Source of the DNA: DASPSR01 sp035516175
GTDB taxonomy: Bacteria > Nitrospirota > UBA9217
DNA length: 7,964 bases
Assembly (NCBI GenBank): GCA_035516175.1
Contig: DATJAO010000065.1
Span: forward strand, 1 to 7,964
Direction of reading: 5' to 3'
Below the pieces are notes generated by a model that saw only the letters and a program-made list of their open reading frames with translations, had not been told where the DNA came from and ran no database searches. A program made the translations under genes and the position numbers. Positions 5,804-7,964 of the stretch are shown piece after piece (the first letter of the stretch is position 1; each line of letters begins with the position of its first letter).

Positions 5804-5942
5804 ACATTAAAGATCCTCGATCCTTTTTTTGTTCACACAGATCCGCGAGAGGCTGGGATGTCTTTCACGATTCGGTGGAGACCATTCTCCAGAGTTGAGG
5901 CCTGAAATCAGTGAGGGTTTCTCGAGATGATATAGAAGACAC

Positions 5943-5975
5943 AAAAAAACGGGTTGCCTGAAGAAGCGCAACCCG
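5943..5975 (-). terminator. Intrinsic terminator of the sulfur-transport operon
   Basis: Minus strand: CGGGTTGC (5975-5968), ten-base loop, GCAACCCG (5957-5950), then seven T (5949-5943). It lies 54 bases past the stop of the second transporter gene and separates this operon from the downstream small CRC gene and its promoter. Confidence 0.85.
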
Positions 5976-6029
5976 AGTTGGGGGGGCATTTTTTGAGAGA
6001 GACCATTTACGCTCTCACGCGTCAAATAA

Positions 6030-6635
6030 TCATGATGCGGCGTGCAGTACTTGATTCGCCATGGAGGCCTGTCTCCTGCGTTCATGCCGCTCCATGGCAT
6101 AGAACATGATGCCGGCAAACACATACACGATCGCAAGCAGAGCCCAGTGGTTCACCTGAAGCAGTTCCGGCAGAGTGGCTGTTCCCATGTCGCTCGTCTT
6201 GTAAAACCCTTCAAGCCAGGGATAAAGCACGGAGAACAGCAGAGTTCCGCTGCCGATGCCGACCATCGTCACCAGCGCATCCAGCCTGCCGGACGCCAGG
6301 CCTGCGGCTGCCGTACCCGGGCAGTATCCGCTGACGAGGTAGCCGAGCCCGAACAAGGCCCCTCCGACCAGTTGGGACCAGAGAAACGTCGGGATGATCC
6401 AGACCCTGCTCATGTCCAGGATCTTGAGATCGGACAGCAGGCAGAGTCCGGTCGCGGCCACCAGGATCGCTGAGAACATCATCTTGGGTACGGCAAAATC
6501 TGTGCGATAGAATACACCGGTGAGCTTATGGGGGTTCCCCATTCCGCCCCGTTCAAGAAAGAAGCCAAAGAACATGCCGATGACCACGGCTGCTGCAAGA
6601 TTAACAGTATCGCTCAAGACAAGGGGTGCGCTCAT
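6030..6635 (-). CDS. YeeE/YedE-type sulfur transport half-protein (DUF6691-like)
   Basis: A 201-residue inner membrane protein with about five segments (11-28, 50-68, 84-102, 118-137, 162-181) and a basic C-terminal tail. The pattern GMFFGFFLERGGMGNPHKL (20-38) and the loop SGYCPGTAAAGLASG (102-116, C105) are those of the C-terminal half of YeeE/YedE sulfur transporters, which move thiosulfate or a related sulfur species inward. The upstream gene supplies the other half, so the pair probably forms one transporter, like the split PmpA/PmpB-type systems. Start: ATG 6635 has AGGAGG eight bases upstream and overlaps the preceding stop as ATGA, implying translational coupling. ATG 6641 is too close to that site. 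Substrate is inferred from the family; no sulfur enzyme gene lies beside it here. Confidence 0.85.
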   Translation of the reverse strand: MSAPLVLSDTVNLAAAVVIGMFFGFFLERGGMGNPHKLTGVFYRTDFAVPKMMFSAILVAATGLCLLSDLKILDMSRVWIIPTFLWSQLVGGALFGLGYLVSGYCPGTAAAGLASGRLDALVTMVGIGSGTLLFSVLYPWLEGFYKTSDMGTATLPELLQVNHWALLAIVYVFAGIMFYAMERHERRRQASMANQVLHAAS

Positions 6636-7138
6636 GACCATAACCTCCTGAACAGTGCCGCGAACAGAAAACCGCTCGCAAACATGGCTATGACAAAGAC
6701 CCATCCTGACAGGGCCAACTGGGCACCGCCGGTCAAGGCAACGCCGCTCGTGCACCCGCGTGCGAGTCTGCTGGCAAACCCGAGGATGATGCCTCCGCCG
6801 AATGCCGTCATCACCCGCATCCCCACGGACATTGCCGATCCACGGTCAAATCGAATCTTGAAACCGCGGGACATGAGCACGCCGATCAGCGCACCCACCA
6901 GGACCCCGGTTACTTCGAGAAAGGTCCAGTCGCTGAAGGGTGACCGTTCCAAATACTTCGACAAATAGGTAAGCGTCGCCGTATATGCAGGGGCCACTGC
7001 GCTCATAGCCTTCCCCGCCGCCACCGTAAAGGCCCGTGATGCCCCAAGACCCTGTCCCGCAATGATGAACGATGCGAGGAGCGTGAGCCCAAGCCCGCCT
7101 CCAGCTAGATAGGGAGACCAGAAACGATTCTTATTCAT
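6632..7138 (-). CDS. YeeE/YedE-type sulfur transport half-protein, first subunit
   Basis: A 168-residue inner membrane protein with about four segments (9-30, 75-92, 108-125, 143-163). The signature loop RGCTSGVALTGGAQL (127-141, C129) and GASRAF (32-37) match the N-terminal half of sulfur transport family proteins (PF04143), in which conserved cysteines take part in passing the sulfur compound through the membrane. Full-length members are about 350 residues; this one ends after the first half and the next gene holds the second. ATG 7138 has GAGG five bases upstream; an in-frame GTG at 7144 would add two residues. The leader to the predicted promoter is about 185 bases long. Thiosulfate is the best-supported family substrate, but specificity cannot be read here. 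Confidence 0.87.
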   Translation of the reverse strand: MNKNRFWSPYLAGGGLGLTLLASFIIAGQGLGASRAFTVAAGKAMSAVAPAYTATLTYLSKYLERSPFSDWTFLEVTGVLVGALIGVLMSRGFKIRFDRGSAMSVGMRVMTAFGGGIILGFASRLARGCTSGVALTGGAQLALSGWVFVIAMFASGFLFAALFRRLWS

Positions 7139-7151
7139 AGGCACCTCTGCG

Positions 7152-7286
7152 TTAGGGGTTTATAACCGTCAAGGGGATGTCAGTTTCACGTGATGCCGGA
7201 CTAGTGTCGGCTAGAGACTGGGGAAGACATCTGGATGAGAACATCGAGCATTGGCCTTCGTCTCCGTATGTGGGAAGAGAACTCAT
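7152..7286 (-). CDS. Possible leader ORF upstream of the transporter genes
   Basis: A 44-codon frame inside the transporter mRNA leader, beginning MSSLPTYGDEGQC and ending 13 bases before the transporter start. It has two cysteines (C14, C21). Only a weak AGGG lies before its ATG, and the composition is not convincingly protein-like. It could be a leader peptide coupled to the transporter, or chance. Confidence 0.2.
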   Translation of the reverse strand: MSSLPTYGDEGQCSMFSSRCLPQSLADTSPASRETDIPLTVINP

Positions 7287-7305
7287 GACCCTGTCTCTTT
7301 GTTTG

Positions 7306-7333
7306 ATTGTTAACAATATTCTTAACAATATTG
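7306..7333. promoter_or_regulatory. Operator-like cluster: tandem 12-bp repeats and palindromes
   Basis: TTAACAATATTC (7310-7321) is followed directly by TTAACAATATTG (7322-7333). ATTGTTAACAAT (7306-7317) is a perfect palindrome, and ACAATATT (7314-7321) is mirrored by AATATTGT (7327-7334). The cluster overlaps the predicted -10 box and start site of the sulfur-transport operon, the usual place for a repressor. ArsR-type sulfur sensors are known to control such transporters in other bacteria; no regulator gene is present in this window. Confidence 0.6.
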
Positions 7334-7358
7334 TCACTCTCGTTCTTTTATTTGTCAA
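7330..7358 (-). promoter_or_regulatory. Predicted promoter of the sulfur-transport operon
   Basis: Minus strand: a perfect -35 TTGACA (7358-7353), 17-base spacer, and a weaker -10 GACAAT (7335-7330). The start would be near 7323, inside the tandem repeat cluster. Confidence 0.6.
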
Positions 7359-7417
7359 GAGTAAAAATGAACGTGGGGTAGAAATATAACGGCGTTTCAC
7401 CTGGCGACACGGGTATA

Positions 7418-7481
7418 TTGTTTCCATCCGTGCTTTTTCAATAACTGTTTACCGGGACCGGGAAAGCACGCTTAGAAACAA
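7418..7481. repeat. Imperfect long inverted repeat
   Basis: The left arm TTGTTTC-4-CGTGCTTT (7418-7424, 7429-7436) is mirrored by AAAGCACG-4-GAAACAA (7463-7470, 7475-7481). The unpaired four bases face each other, and 26 bases lie between the arms. Fifteen of 19 positions pair. There is no U-run on either strand, so it is not an obvious terminator; it may be a protein-binding site, an RNA stem, or a relic of a small mobile element. Confidence 0.5.
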
Positions 7482-7507
7482 CGTCACGAGGCTTGGCGTC
7501 CGGGATT

Positions 7508-7639
7508 CTACTGTAGAAATCGTAATAAGGTGGTGTCTCGAGACTTGTCATTACTCAGATCAGCAACATTCTCCCGAGACTTCTCGAACATAGCATCGAA
7601 GTCTTCCACGATCTCGCGGGAGATCACTAACCTAATCAT
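7508..7639 (-). CDS. Possible 43-residue protein or gene remnant
   Basis: The minus strand reads MIRLVISREIVEDFDAMFEK and on through ENVADL and DTTLLRFLQ to a TAG at 7508. The mix of acidic, basic and hydrophobic residues is protein-like and helical. However, there is only a weak AGG eight bases further up than ideal, and no promoter is evident. I do not recognise a family. It may be the front end of a decayed gene. Confidence 0.25.
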   Translation of the reverse strand: MIRLVISREIVEDFDAMFEKSRENVADLSNDKSRDTTLLRFLQ

Positions 7640-7964
7640 CAAAGTCGCCTGTCACTACGTTCAGGGTGACGTGGAATAAGTTCTTTCCGCATTTCCGATA
7701 CAGGGAGCCATGGACGCGCTGCACGTGATCCTTACCCTTCCCTGCACCATGCCGCAGCGCGGGAAACGTCTGCCATTGACCGCGCGAATCTCTCCCGCAG
7801 AATCGATGCTTTTACGCCACCAAGGCAGTGTTGCCTGCCGCTTTTGCGCCGCATGCAACTTTTGTCCACTTGCTGTGCTCTTCCCTACACTTTCTCGGGC
7901 TTTTTAGGATAATTTACTCCCCTCAATAGGAGTTTCTTCCCATTTACATAAAACAGGATCACTG

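Larger units (their letters stand above)
7145..7964. other. Long region without a recognised gene
   Basis: These 820 bases hold the leader, promoter and operator of the sulfur-transport operon (to about 7360), an imperfect long inverted repeat (7418-7481) and a 43-codon ORF of doubtful status (7508-7639). A GTCAC/GTGAC hairpin (7651-7670) resembles the dispersed 'CACCCTGAAC' intergenic repeat. From 7680 to the right edge I see only short, unconvincing frames on both strands with no ribosome binding sites, and no gene, RNA or mobile element. Confidence 0.6.

Noticed and set aside
5976..6000. Seven-G run followed by T-run as a second terminator
   Set aside because: No paired stem accompanies it on either strand.
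5807..6136. 109-residue frame on the minus strand
   Set aside because: It lies over the end of the second transporter gene in another frame and over the operon terminator, with cysteine- and proline-rich noise composition.
7177..7389. 70-residue plus-strand frame with one hydrophobic stretch
   Set aside because: It runs through the operator and promoter of the opposite operon; the hydrophobic part is a translation of the AT-rich repeats, and the G-run before its ATG is too close to serve as a ribosome binding site.
7651..7670. GTCAC/GTGAC hairpin as a functional RNA or terminator
   Set aside because: The stem is only five pairs with a ten-base loop and no U-run; it is better read as a piece of a common intergenic repeat.
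7661..7907. Two opposing 65-residue frames at the right end
   Set aside because: Neither has a ribosome binding site or recognisable motif; one ends inside a dispersed-type repeat and gives the RHPERS-like translation typical of such repeats in a neighbouring frame.

Overview
The window looks like a chromosomal segment of a Gram-negative, moderately GC-rich bacterium. The translation operon with a YlxR/L7Ae-like fusion, the helix-hairpin-helix tail on NusA, the DUF2301 membrane protein and the intergenic 'aagggcgcgaag'-type repeats suggest Desulfobacterota or Nitrospirota relatives. That placement is inference from gene content and style; no rRNA or other phylogenetic marker is complete here.

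Right-to-left (minus strand), positions 2822 to 1 hold the conserved rimP - nusA - ylxR/L7Ae - infB cluster for ribosome maturation, transcription elongation and termination, an RNA-binding accessory protein, and translation initiation. infB runs off the left edge. A sigma70-like promoter (2794-2822) is followed by a near-perfect intrinsic terminator (2731-2765) ending right before the rimP ribosome binding site, which suggests attenuation control of the operon.

Between this operon and an orphan WbuC-like cupin gene (3089-3571, minus) lies a decayed cassette. A frameshifted and truncated GxxExxY-family gene remnant (about 2886-2995) sits between 12-bp inverted repeats. The 380-bp gap 3572-3954 carries two divergent promoters and a short open segment of unknown meaning.

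The middle holds a plus-strand gene for a secreted two-domain protein, probably DUF302-like (3955-4842). It converges on a minus-strand pair: a 63-residue protein with a CRC motif (5568-5759) and a six-helix DUF2301 membrane protein (4894-5499). The pair has its own promoter at 5775-5803.

The right part holds a minus-strand operon of two half-size YeeE/YedE-type sulfur transport proteins (7138-6632 and 6635-6030), joined by an ATGA overlap and closed by a clear terminator (5943-5975). Its promoter has a perfect TTGACA box, and the -10 and start region overlap tandem and palindromic TTAACAATATT-type sites, so regulation by a DNA-binding repressor is likely. The last 600 bases hold no recognised gene, only an imperfect long inverted repeat (7418-7481) and one doubtful 43-codon ORF.

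I found no CRISPR array, tRNA, rRNA, complete insertion sequence or clear defence system. The items most worth a second look are the leader terminator of the nusA operon, the operator cluster of the sulfur transporter, the GxxExxY remnant cassette, and the small CRC protein paired with DUF2301.
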